Origin: Moesziomyces globuligerus
Taxonomy: Eukaryota > Basidiomycota > Ustilaginomycetes > Ustilaginales > Ustilaginaceae
Direction: 5' to 3'
DNA: 64,000 nucleotides
NCBI GenBank assembly: GCA_030849465.1
Contig: JARVLF010000015.1
Span: forward strand, 992,001-1,056,000
Shown here: positions 10,821-21,100 of the stretch, piece by piece
Layout of the letters: each line of letters begins with the position of its first letter
Numbering within the stretch: the stretch's first letter is position 1
The notes under the pieces: model-generated
What the model saw: only the letters and a program-made list of their open reading frames with translations
Told to the model about the DNA's origin: nothing
Databases searched by the model: none
Program-made: the position numbers and the translations under genes

Positions 10821-11607
10821 TCGAGCAAGCATGGTGGGGAGCCCAGCCTCGACGGCCTGCCTCGACGGCCTGCTCCGATGGATTGGCTCGATGGCTCGAG
10901 TAGATCAGAGCAACCTCAGCCAGGTTGAAAGCGGCGGAATGTGTGCCTCGACTGCGTTTCGACGGCGACCCGTCTCAGCCCCGCGAGTCCATCCTGCGCT
11001 GGGCTGGGCTTGGCTCCGTCTGGAAAAATTAAAAATACACGGCTGAGATGCCTCAGCTGCTGCACGCACCTATGACGGCAGCGCCCCATGCAGCGCATGC
11101 GCACGTCGGCACACCTCCACAGCCTCTGCGGACGCGGCGCACCATGTAGATCTTCGACGCAACCCGAAACCTGTCCAGGCACTTTTCCAGCCGCGACCTC
11201 AACATCGTTCGGAGTTGCCGACGTTGACGGCACTCTTTCGCTTCCGCCATGACCACTCGAACAGGCTCCGCCGTCACCACAATTAGGCTTCACCTCTCAC
11301 TTGCTGTGACTGCGAAGCTGGATGACTGTGATCCGGTCGGAAAGCGCCGAAGAGTCGTTGCGACTGTGACAAACCGAGTTGCCCAATGGGTCGGGCGAGG
11401 AGATGGACTGCAAGCGAGCGACAGTTTGACAGGCCCGCATCGAGCGTCGCAGCTGGCTTGGTTCTAGAGTCGTGCGCAATCGAGTTCGGCAAAACCCATC
11501 CAACACATCCAAGGCATGAACCGGCGAGATGACGATTCGCACTCTTGGCTGCCCCCTTGCACCCTCCTGCACCCGACGCATTTTCGGGCGCGTCGAATTT
11601 AGAAACC

Positions 11608-11644
11608 CTCTGCAGCTCTGCAGCTCTGCAGCTCTGCAGCTCTG
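11608..11644. repeat. 8-bp tandem repeat (CTCTGCAG)
   Basis: Four perfect copies of CTCTGCAG plus a partial fifth run from 11608 to 11644, so PstI-like CTGCAG palindromes recur every eight bases. The repeat is intergenic. Confidence 0.85.
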
Positions 11645-13300
11645 AAGCGCTGTGCACCGGCAACGCCGCGTAAAAATAGTGGAAAATCCAAGCAAGAGGG
11701 AAAAGAAAAAGAAGACTTCCAGCCCGACGATGACGCTTTCCAACAGATGGGCTCGCGATGCAGCGACCGGCGCAAGCGACTGCAACGCTGCGCATCTCGT
11801 CACGCTAGTTGTGCCAAGTAGCATCGGCTTGGTCCGGCGTCAGCGAGGCTTGCCTTGTCCGCTGCAACCTTGCACGCTCCTCGCAGATGGCTGCCGGCCG
11901 CCAGTTTGCCGCGATACCCTACCGCTACTATATTTGGGACCCGACGACGGCAGCGTCTCGCAGCAAGCCTGTTGCAGCAACCTCGTCGGAGGCCGGTCGA
12001 CTTGACGTACTTGACCGCCCAGCTAGATGGCCTAGCATGCATCTCTTGGTGGCCGCGCGTGACGACATGGAAGCTTTATGCCTGCCCGGGGTTCAGCAAT
12101 CTCACCCCCGCTCCATACCGCGGCCCTGACGAGGCAGACGTCATCTGGGGCGCCTTAGTCTACCAAGAGACCCTTGGCAGAAGACTGCGGTACCACGTTC
12201 AGGACTGCAGACTCAAGAGGGTGCTACACCTCATTGCTGCCGATCGAAGCTCATTCTTGAGCTCATCTGAGCCCAAATATAACCTTCAGCTCGAGTCAGC
12301 GAACCGTATACATGGAAAGGTGCACCGGTACTCGCTCGTCGCTCCTTTGAATCGGACTGCTGACACCCGAAAGCATGGAAAGCAGGCTGGCATTGTACAT
12401 GCGGACGCAGGGCTACGCGGACCCAACCATGATCAAGGTCAGCTCCGTCTAGGCCGCACAGTACCTTACAACGAAGAGGGATCGACGCTCTCGTAGAGGC
12501 GAGCTTTAGCGAAGAGCCCCGACGTCGGCAGGTGGACTCATTCGTCATCGTGCAGCGAGCTTGGCCGTTCTTCAGTGCTTGTAGCTTCGGCGTAACAGCT
12601 GGGCGGTAGTTCAAATATCATCTGCCGATCTGCTTTCGTCTCGGCTTCAGATCCAGAGATGCGCTTTCTGGCCACGTTCGCCTGGAACCGAGCTCCGGCT
12701 GGATGGTTCGCATGCTGCTCTGCCCCTCAACCCTGAGCGAAACCCTGAACGAACTAGGCCGACCAACAAACGAGAGCTGCCCCGTGACCAGAGCTCTGAC
12801 GATGGTCAGACAATCTTGACTCTTCTGACCGATCCGCTTTCTAGCGAGCCGACTGCGTTTGGTGCAGGCGCGCGGCGTGAGTTTGTTGCCAAAGCCAAGG
12901 CGTGGTGCGAGAGAAAAGCCGATCTTTTTCGTGGGTCAGCTGCAGAGGGCTGCAAAGCGCTGCGCAGACTGCATCAAAGAATCCGCAATTCTCCCACGAC
13001 TTTGTGAGCAGCAACAGCCAAGCCACGCACACACAACCGCACAGCTCCAAATTCAGCCGTGGCAGGCCGAACGGCTCACTCAGAAGCCTTATCCAGCCTC
13101 GTACAGTACAGTGCTCTGGAATCTCATTGTTGACACTCGCTCGGTTTGCTCTTCTTCTCTTCGATACCATCTTCGTCGGTTGTCCATCCACCTCTGACAG
13201 ACCATCTTGCTCCATCGCTCATCAGGTGCAAGGGTCGAAACTGTCGATCGCAAACGTCAACATCCTTCCTCCCGCCGCCTAATTCGAGCGCAGTGGCATC

Positions 13301-15955
13301 ATGTCTTCGCCCCAGCACTTCTACGGCTCGCTCTCTAGCGGCCGAGCCGTCTCCCCTCCTCCAGAATCGCGCGATAACAGGAGAGGCGACAGTCCCCAGG
13401 ACCACCAGCTCCAGCAGGATCTCGATGCTGCTCGCCAGATGAGCAAGGCGCGTGGCAACGACCCCAGCCCTCCGCGCGGCAGCTTCTCCGACGACCAGGC
13501 GGAGCCCTACTTCCATGAGGGCCTCAACCGCAGTCCCGCCGCCGTCCCTGTCCGCGCTCCGGCTCAGCCCTCCTCTACCGTCGCCGCTCGCTTCTATCAG
13601 CACAACCGCAACGGTTCCAACACCAGCCTCGATAGCCAGCACCACTTTATCGACCATCGCCACCAGTCCCACTCGCTCAGCAACGTCCACTCCCCCTCGG
13701 CTCTTCGCAACCGGTCCTCCCTCTCTCGCACACCCATGCGCAGCCCAAATGCCTACTTCCCTTCCAGCCGCCTCACCGAGCATGCTCTGCTCGATGACGA
13801 CCAAGACGAGCTCGATGGCGAAGCCTCCCACCTCTCTCGTGGCCCTCAGCACGCCCGTCGCAGCAGCCACAAGTCCCATTCCATCCACTCGGACGATCTC
13901 GTCCACCTCGACGATGCGCCGGAGGACAAACCTCGCTTCCGCCGCAACTCTACCGCCGAAGATGACGTGTGCTTCCCCATGCATGACTCCCACACCTCCG
14001 AGGGTCGCCGCCATGAACCTCACCCCGAACAGCTCCGCGACGATGTCCGCCATGCCTACAACTCGCGACCCGAAGTCGACGACGTGCCGCTCGGCTACCC
14101 CTTCAACTTTGATCTCGGTGCTCTCGAGGAATACGCCTCGGAAGAACGCGAACGCATCGGACTCGCCTCTTCCTTCAACGCCGCCACCTCGCCCGACCAG
14201 GGACTTCGCCAGCGCGGTGCCGGCGCGCAGAAGGCTCCAGGTCCCGGCTACAGCGTCTCGCCCGACAGCGACGATGCCACCTTCTACAGCCGACGTCCGC
14301 GCAAGCTCAGCACATCCGCAGGCGCATTCGGCAGCAGCAAGTACCAGCGCAAACTCGCGCTCTTCGAGGGCGGCGGAAGCGCACCTCCGCCAGTCGCCGG
14401 CGCAGCTGCTTCTAACAGCATCATGGGCGGCTCTGCACTCATCACGGGCGAAGCCAAGAGGTCCATGGACGTCAACACCCCACTGCTCGACAACGACACG
14501 CTTCCCTCTTACCACGGCGGCGCCAACGGTAGCACGCGCCTTCACCACTCCCAATCACACAGTGGCTTCGGCCCGACCACGCCCGGTGCCGTACCCCAGA
14601 CGCGCGCCAGGTCTCAGACGGGCGCCTACAGCAGCCGAGAGAAGCCGTACCGATTCACCTTCTATTCGAACGCGCTTCCGTCCACCATCCACGCCCGCCA
14701 TCTCTCGGAACTGCCTGCCGATGGTCAGACGTTCGAGGAGCTCTTTAGCGGCCACACCCGGAGCAGCGACCATTCGCCTCCCACCGAGGGCAGCCAGAGC
14801 CGCAACGCCAGCCGCGCACCCACCATCAACGCCGCCACAGCGCGCATGGCGTCGCTCGGCCAGACATTTGGGCGCATGGAGGGCACCACTGCCCCGCCTA
14901 CCGGCTCCAACACGCCTGTTCACGTCGGCGAGGAGGCGGCCAAGGCGATGAGCGGGCTCAGCGCTAGCCGCACCAAGGCGCTGCCCGGCGGAGGCATCCG
15001 CATGGAGCCCGACCCGGAAGCCAACACGTGGTGGCTCGATGTGCTCTCGCCCACGGACCAGGAGATGAAGCTGCTCAGCCGCGTGTTTGGCATCCATCCA
15101 CTCACCACCGAGGATATCCTGATGGAGGAGACGCGCGAGAAGATCGAGCTCTTCCGCAACTACTACCTCGTGTGTTTCCGCTCCTTCGACCAGGACCCCT
15201 ACAGCCCGACGTATCTCGAGCCGCTCAACATGTACATCATCGTGTTCCGCGAGGGCACGCTCTCGTTCCACTTCCGCGGCACGCCGCATCCGCAAAACGT
15301 GCGCCGCCGCATCAAACAGCTCAAGGACTACATCAACGTCACTTCGGACTGGATCTCGTATGCGCTGATCGACGACATTACCGACGCGTTCGGACCGCTG
15401 ATCCAGTCGATCGAGTACGAGGTCGACTCGATCGACGAGCTCGTGCTCATCCTCAAGGAGGCCGAGCAGTCGGACATGCTTCGGCGCATCGGCACGTGCA
15501 GGAAGAAGGTCATGGGTCTGCTGCGACTCATGGGCAACAAGGCGGACGTGGTCAAGGGTCTCGCCAAGCGTTGCAACGAGAACTGGAGCGTGGCACCCAA
15601 GTCGGACATCGGACTCTATCTGTCCGACATCCAGGACCATCTGATCACCATGACGCAGAACTTGAACCACTACGAAAAGATCCTGTCCCGCTCGCACTCA
15701 AACTACCTTGCCCAGATCTCGATCGAGATGACCGACGCCAACAACCAGATCAACGACGTCCTCTCCAAGCTCACCGCGCTCGGTACGGTGATCGTGCCGA
15801 TGAACGTCATCACGGGTCTGTGGGGCATGAACGTCAACGTCCCCGGCCAGGACGTGCCCAACTTGCACTGGTTCGCCGGCATCTGCTCGGTCATGGTCGT
15901 CATCGCCGTCTCGGGATACATCGCTGCAACGAGGTATCTGGAACGATCGCGTTGA
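13301..15955 (+). CDS. CorA/Alr-Mnr2-type Mg2+ transporter
   Basis: Single-exon frame of 884 residues from the ATG at 13301. The first 550 or so residues are Ser/His/Pro rich and probably disordered, as in yeast Alr1/Alr2 and Mnr2. The CorA core follows (about residues 560-884): the stretch WWLDVLSPTDQEMKLLSRVF opens the domain, a long helical stalk contains the EYEVDSIDELVLILKEAEQS region, and two C-terminal TM helices end the protein. The signature GMN tripeptide at the end of TM1 is present (ITGLWGMNVNVPGQ, residues 841-843). It should move Mg2+ across the plasma or vacuolar membrane as a pentamer. The sequence does not decide between plasma-membrane (Alr) and vacuolar (Mnr2) types; the very long N-terminus fits either. 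The 3' end faces the MOSC gene with only about 140 bases between the stops. Confidence 0.93.
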   Translation: MSSPQHFYGSLSSGRAVSPPPESRDNRRGDSPQDHQLQQDLDAARQMSKARGNDPSPPRGSFSDDQAEPYFHEGLNRSPAAVPVRAPAQPSSTVAARFYQHNRNGSNTSLDSQHHFIDHRHQSHSLSNVHSPSALRNRSSLSRTPMRSPNAYFPSSRLTEHALLDDDQDELDGEASHLSRGPQHARRSSHKSHSIHSDDLVHLDDAPEDKPRFRRNSTAEDDVCFPMHDSHTSEGRRHEPHPEQLRDDVRHAYNSRPEVDDVPLGYPFNFDLGALEEYASEERERIGLASSFNAATSPDQGLRQRGAGAQKAPGPGYSVSPDSDDATFYSRRPRKLSTSAGAFGSSKYQRKLALFEGGGSAPPPVAGAAASNSIMGGSALITGEAKRSMDVNTPLLDNDTLPSYHGGANGSTRLHHSQSHSGFGPTTPGAVPQTRARSQTGAYSSREKPYRFTFYSNALPSTIHARHLSELPADGQTFEELFSGHTRSSDHSPPTEGSQSRNASRAPTINAATARMASLGQTFGRMEGTTAPPTGSNTPVHVGEEAAKAMSGLSASRTKALPGGGIRMEPDPEANTWWLDVLSPTDQEMKLLSRVFGIHPLTTEDILMEETREKIELFRNYYLVCFRSFDQDPYSPTYLEPLNMYIIVFREGTLSFHFRGTPHPQNVRRRIKQLKDYINVTSDWISYALIDDITDAFGPLIQSIEYEVDSIDELVLILKEAEQSDMLRRIGTCRKKVMGLLRLMGNKADVVKGLAKRCNENWSVAPKSDIGLYLSDIQDHLITMTQNLNHYEKILSRSHSNYLAQISIEMTDANNQINDVLSKLTALGTVIVPMNVITGLWGMNVNVPGQDVPNLHWFAGICSVMVVIAVSGYIAATRYLERSR

Positions 15956-16093
15956 TCCTACCACCCTCCTTTTGGGTTGCACCTTCGTGTTGTTTTCTCC
16001 CCTCGCACACTTTCAGTCAGCTTGCACACTTTCACCAGCAAATCGCAAAACGTTTCGGATCCCAGGTCGTATGTCTCTGCGGTGAAGAGAGGG

Positions 16094-17551
16094 TTAGGAG
16101 GGGGAGGGATTGCGGTTCGGTTCGTCATCCTGGTCGAAGGGGCGCCATCTGACTCTGACCGGGTCGTTTGTGGCGAGTGTCCCGTAGGACCCCTTGCGGA
16201 AGGGGAGGGGGATAGCGTACATTCCGAAGCAGGGGCCTGGTCTTCCGTTGCCGCCTTGGATGTTGCTCGGTTTCTTGATGCGCATGCGGTTGCGATTGAG
16301 CAGCTTGAGTGGGACGCTTGCGTCCTTTTCTGCGGTGAGAGGATCGACAGCGGTCAGCAGGCATCGCTGGCACCTTGCGACGAGCTGCAGCCTAGCCTTG
16401 TATCCTTCGTCTTGTTGGTCGTTGAGGATCCAGAGTCGTTCCCAGGAATCCTCGCTGAACGGCTCGAACTGGGGCTCGCCGCGCGAGCGAAGCACGACGT
16501 TGGGTCGAAACCTCGCCATGGAAAGTGCGGTCGGATCGGACCATCTTGCGGCATCGAGACCCGCGATGGCACGACCCCCCAACCCGTCCGAGTTGGTCGA
16601 GATCAGAGCAGAGGCCAGTTGCTGGCGCACGAGGCTCAGCGATTCCAGCGTCGAGACAAGCAGCGGATACTCGTCCTGAAACTCGATCCCGCGCGAACGA
16701 TGCAGCTCACTCCGATCCGAAGCACTCCACGACGCCGAATCGCTCGCGGGCTTGAAGATCGGAAACGCCTTGCGCGCCGTCGTCGACGTCGTGTCAAAGT
16801 GAATCAACATGACCGCATAGCCCAAAAACTGAACCCCGTACTTTGACCGTCAGCATCTGGCTCTCTCTCTCTTTCCACTTTGGCGAATAGTCACACTTAC
16901 CTCGCTGATCCATTCGCTAGGACTCAACTTCCTGTCGGCTCCCTCGGGCAGTGCTGCTACCCTTCCATCGGCATAGTCGCCGTACATCTCGATGGTAGGC
17001 ACCTGCTTCCACCGCCTCAGCTCGGCCTCGGAGGGTCGAAGCACCGTCTCGGTCTCGCCCAGACCCGTTCCCTTGTACACCTTGACCCCGACATCGGTCA
17101 GCTTGAGCCTGAGGCGGTTCGCGTGCGTGTCGATGGAGGGCTGGATGAGCGTGAGTCGCGGCTCTTCGCGCAGCGACATCTTGTCCAGCTTGCCCGCGCC
17201 GAGCCGCACGACCATCCATCTGCGATCGAGCTCAAACCCCTGCTGCGTCAGCTCGGCCTCGCCCACCGAGACACCGGCGCAGGACTTGATCGGATAGATG
17301 AGGATCTCGGCCACCTCGGCGATCGTCTCGTCCTTCGCCCCCGGCGCATCCGCCGCAGCCTCGGTAGCACCAAACGTACGATCGCCCGACGACGAGGACG
17401 AGGTGGGTGAGAGGTGACGACGCAGCAGACCGATGGCGATGATGAGCAGGAAGACGTAGAGCTGCGCCGTGATGCGCGGCGACGAGGCCGACTCGCGCCA
17501 CTTTTGCTGCAGCGACTCGGACGCCGCGAAGAACGGCAGCTTGGCAGGCAT
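16094..17551 (-). CDS. MOSC-domain protein, mARC-like, two exons
   Basis: Exon 1 is 16901-17551 (ATG at 17551) and exon 2 is 16094-16828; the 72-nt intron has a GAG|gtaagt donor, a ctgac branch point and a ttcag acceptor. The 461-residue product has a basic N-terminus and a single hydrophobic anchor near residues 29-45 (QLYVFLLIIAIGLL), then a MOSC N-terminal beta-barrel (AEILIYPIKSCAGVSV and FELDRRWMVVR). The C-terminal MOSC domain includes RFRPNVVL and the conserved RCLLTAVDP stretch, with the Cys near residue 373 at the position that ligates molybdenum in mARC proteins, and ends with a PLFG-like FGMYAIPL segment. By family it should be a molybdenum-cofactor enzyme that reduces N-hydroxylated substrates, probably signal-anchored in the mitochondrial outer membrane. 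An upstream GTG-started extension is not a likely start. Confidence 0.88.
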
Positions 17552-18121
17552 CCTTGGCAACTCCCTGAGAGATGGTGGCAAGGTCGAGGAAGCTACGCTA
17601 GAGGAAGGTGGTGGCGTGGGCGACACGCAAGGGTCCGGGAGCGAGCGAGCACGTAGCCTGAAGGTCGAGCCGCGTGTGGGGGCCCAACGTGTCGAAGATG
17701 GCTGCGCGCAGAGGCGGGGTTGAGGAGGAGGGCGGGTCACATGTGCACCGACGATGCACGTCGACAGAGCTCCGGCAAAATGAAAAAAAGAAGAGCCCGA
17801 ACCGAAAGAAAAGATAAAAGTGGAGCTGGTCCATGCGTCGATGCGAGGCTGAATTATGCGGGTTTAATGCTGCTTTTCCCCGCACTTTTTAGGCCATGCA
17901 GCGCACCATCACGCCTCGAATGGCCCGCTCTCCTCGACCGCACAGGCAAGGCGAGGCCAAGATCTTCAAGAGGCCGGCAGCCTCCCGCTGCGACGCTGGA
18001 GCGCTGAGACCAAAACGCTGCTCCTCTCACCCGGACAAAGCCAGTTGAATCCTTTAAAGTCTCTTTGGACGCCGACGACTTGATCCCGTCATCCCACATC
18101 CTTCGCCAACTGAACGACACC
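17552..18121. other. divergent promoter region (MOSC / acyl-CoA synthetase)
   Basis: A 570-base region between two divergent starts; I see no gene in it. A purine-rich stretch (17779-17820 on the plus strand, T/C rich on minus) would be the minus-strand gene's leader. Confidence 0.5.
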
Positions 18122-21100
18122 ATGGCGCAGACTCATCCGCAGGTGCTCATCCACCGGCAGTCGGTGCACGACAAGGACGCCTTCTGGCTCAAAGCGGCGC
18201 GCTCGATCCACTGGCACAAGCCTCCGACCGTTGCCTACGGCGCCTCGTCCAACCGCCAAGCCGGCTACCTCGATCCGCAGGGCGCGACGTGGTTTCCGGA
18301 TGCGCAGCTCAACACGTGCTACAACTGCGTCGACCGTCATGTCTACGCGCCCACACACTCGTCCGCTGCTCCAGTGACCGCCTCTCCCGATACTCCGCAC
18401 CTGGCGCTTGCGCCGACGGCGCACCGCGTCGCGCTGCAGCACGTCTCGCCGCTCTCGTTCCAGACGCAGCAGGCGCGCTCGCTCACCTACCTCGACTTGC
18501 TGCAGCAGGTGCAGCTCGTCGCCGGCATCCTCCGCCACAAGGGCGTGCGCAAGGGCGACGCCGTCGTTATCTACATGCCCATGGTCCCCGAAACCTCGAT
18601 CGCCATGCTCGCCTGCGCCCGCATCGGCGCCGTCCACTCGGTCGTCTTTGGCGGTTTCGCTCCCAAAGAGCTCGCAAAGCGCATCCAGGACTCGGGCTGC
18701 AAGATGGTCGTCGCCGCCAGCTGTGGTCTGGAGCCCAAGGGCCCCGTGGATTACAAGCCGCTCGTGGACGAGGCGCTCAGGGTGTCGGAACATAAGCCCG
18801 AGGCAGGGCTGCTGTTTCTAAGAAGGCATACCATCAAGGGTCACACTCCCGCCGAATGCGCACGCGACGGAGCAAGCGGCCCCTCGGGTCTACCAGAGTG
18901 GGACTGGGAAGTCGAAGCCGAACTCACCGCCGACAAGCAGGGCGGCAGATCGCCCTGCTACGAGTGCGTCCCCGTCGCCAGTGAAGACCCGATCTACAGT
19001 AAGTCGCAACTGCGAGGCGAAAGCGTTTCGAAACACGATGCTGACACTTGAGGCCTGGGGTGATAGCGATCTACACGAGTGGTACGACGGGAGCGCCCAA
19101 GGGCGTATGCCGTTTGTCGGGCGGGCACATTGTGGCGCTGCGCTACTCGATCGAGCATACGTTCGGGATGCGTGCGGACGACGTGATGTTCTGTGCCTCG
19201 GATCTGGGCTGGGTGGTGGGTCACTCGTACATCCACTACGGGCCGCTGCTGCTCGGCGCGACGTCGATCGTGTTTGAGGGCAAGCCCGTGGTGCCGGACG
19301 CGGGCATCTGGTGGCGCATCTGCTCGCAGTACCGCGTGACGCAGATGTTCTGTGCGCCCACAGCGCTGCGTGCGATCGTTGGGCAGGATGCCGATGCCGC
19401 CCTCATGCGCGCGCCCGGCGTCGATCTGCGCAGCCTCCGTACGCTCTTCCTCGCCGGCGAGCGCTCCGAGCCGCAGATCGTCGCGCGCTTTGAACGGCTG
19501 CTCAAGGAGCTCGCCGCTCCGGGTGCCCAGACCAACGACAACTTCTGGTCGTCCGAATCCGGCTCGCCCATCACCGGACTCATGCTCTCCTCCGCCTTTG
19601 GCCCGCTGCCTGCTCGTCCAGGCAGCGCCGGACTGCCCATGCCCGGCATGGACGTGCGCATCGTCGACGACAACGGCCGCGAACTACCCCAGGGCAAGAT
19701 GGGTAACCTCGTCCTCGCTACGCCGCTGGGACCGAGCTTCCTGGGCGGGCTTTGGCGGAATCCGGAGCGGTTCCAGAAGAGCTACTTTGCCACGTTCGCC
19801 GACAAGGGCGGCTGGTTCGAGACGGGCGATCAGGGCGTCATCGATGCCGACGGATACGTGAGCATCCTCGCGCGCTCAGACGACATCATCAACGTCTCGG
19901 CCCATCGCCTCGGCACGGGCTTGATCGAGCAGGTCGTCACCTCGCACCCGGACGTCATCGAGTGCGCCGTCGTAGGCGCCCCCGACAAGCTCAAGGGCCA
20001 GTCGCCGTTCGCCATTGTCGTTGCGCACGCGCGCGTCGCCGCTGCCAGCGGTGACCAGCCCCACAACTCGGCCCAGAGCGACTCGGCGCGCCAGATGCTC
20101 AAGAGCATCAACGACCACGTGCGCAAGGAGATGGGCCCCATCGCCCAGCTCTCGGGCCTCATCGAGGCGCAGAAGCTGCCAAAGACCCGCTCGGGCAAGA
20201 CGCTCCGCAGGAGCTTGAGACAGGCCGTCGAAAACGCCGCCGCTGGCAAGAGGAGTAAGTTTCCACATCATGCCACGTCGTACAAGCTGCTCTGTGCTTT
20301 CCATGCTGACCCAATCTTTCGATCCTATTGCCATTCTACGCAATCCGCAGATGCACCTGTCGAGTAAGTCGAGATGTGGATCGCGAGCAGGGTGCAGTGG
20401 CTCCGGTTAGCGGCACGGCGATTTGCCGGTTGGCACTCGCAGACTGCGCAATTACGCTGCGGCGCGCTCTCCACATGAGCCGAGCCCAGGAAAAGGGAAG
20501 CGAAATTCTTGCCTCTGGCTTGGCTGCTATCCTGCAGTGGCGCGCTGCAGCTGATTTTTCCCCGCACGAAGCCGACACCCATCGGCGCACGGCCCGACGG
20601 ACTTTTGCGATTCATCCCACTGACACCCTTCGCCTCTTGTTGCTTCTGCTCACCACCAGCTTCCCGCCCACCATCGAGGACAAGGACGTGATCGACACCG
20701 TACGCAAGGCGATCGAACAGTACTTTGACGCTCTGGACAATCCCACCGCCTCCGCCTCTTCCGCTACCGCAACTTCCATCTCCACGCCCGCGTCTTCCGC
20801 CATGTCGTTGCCACAGGGCGTCAAGCCGTCGATGAAGGCGCTGCAGCTCGAGCGGCCCGCGGGCGAGCCGAAGAAGGGCCAGCGCAACGTCGCAGCCGTG
20901 CGCGAGGTGGCGACGCCCAAGCCGACCTCCGACCAGGTGCTCGTCAAGATCATCGCCGCCGGCTTCAACCGCCGCGACGAATGGTCCATGGTCGGCGCCT
21001 ACCCGGGGCTGGTCTTTGGCAACGCGACGATGGGGTGCGATGGCGCAGGAACCATCGTGGCGCCGCAGGGCTTCAGCGTGGCCAACGCGCATCCGCAGGG

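Larger units (their letters stand above)
10252..13300. other. 3-kb stretch without a supportable gene
   Basis: The region lies between two divergent genes (SUR7-like on minus, CorA-like on plus). The longest open frames (about 210 codons at 11855-12496) have no hydrophobic, catalytic or repeat signature and unusual composition, and I found no tRNA arms. Two short tandem repeats are present (10781-10820 and 11608-11644). It may hold long upstream regulatory sequence or a non-coding transcript; nothing positive supports either. Confidence 0.5.

Noticed and set aside
11855..12496. 213-codon frame in the 3-kb gene-free stretch
   Set aside because: Starts and composition are not gene-like; no motif, and other frames on both strands overlap it.
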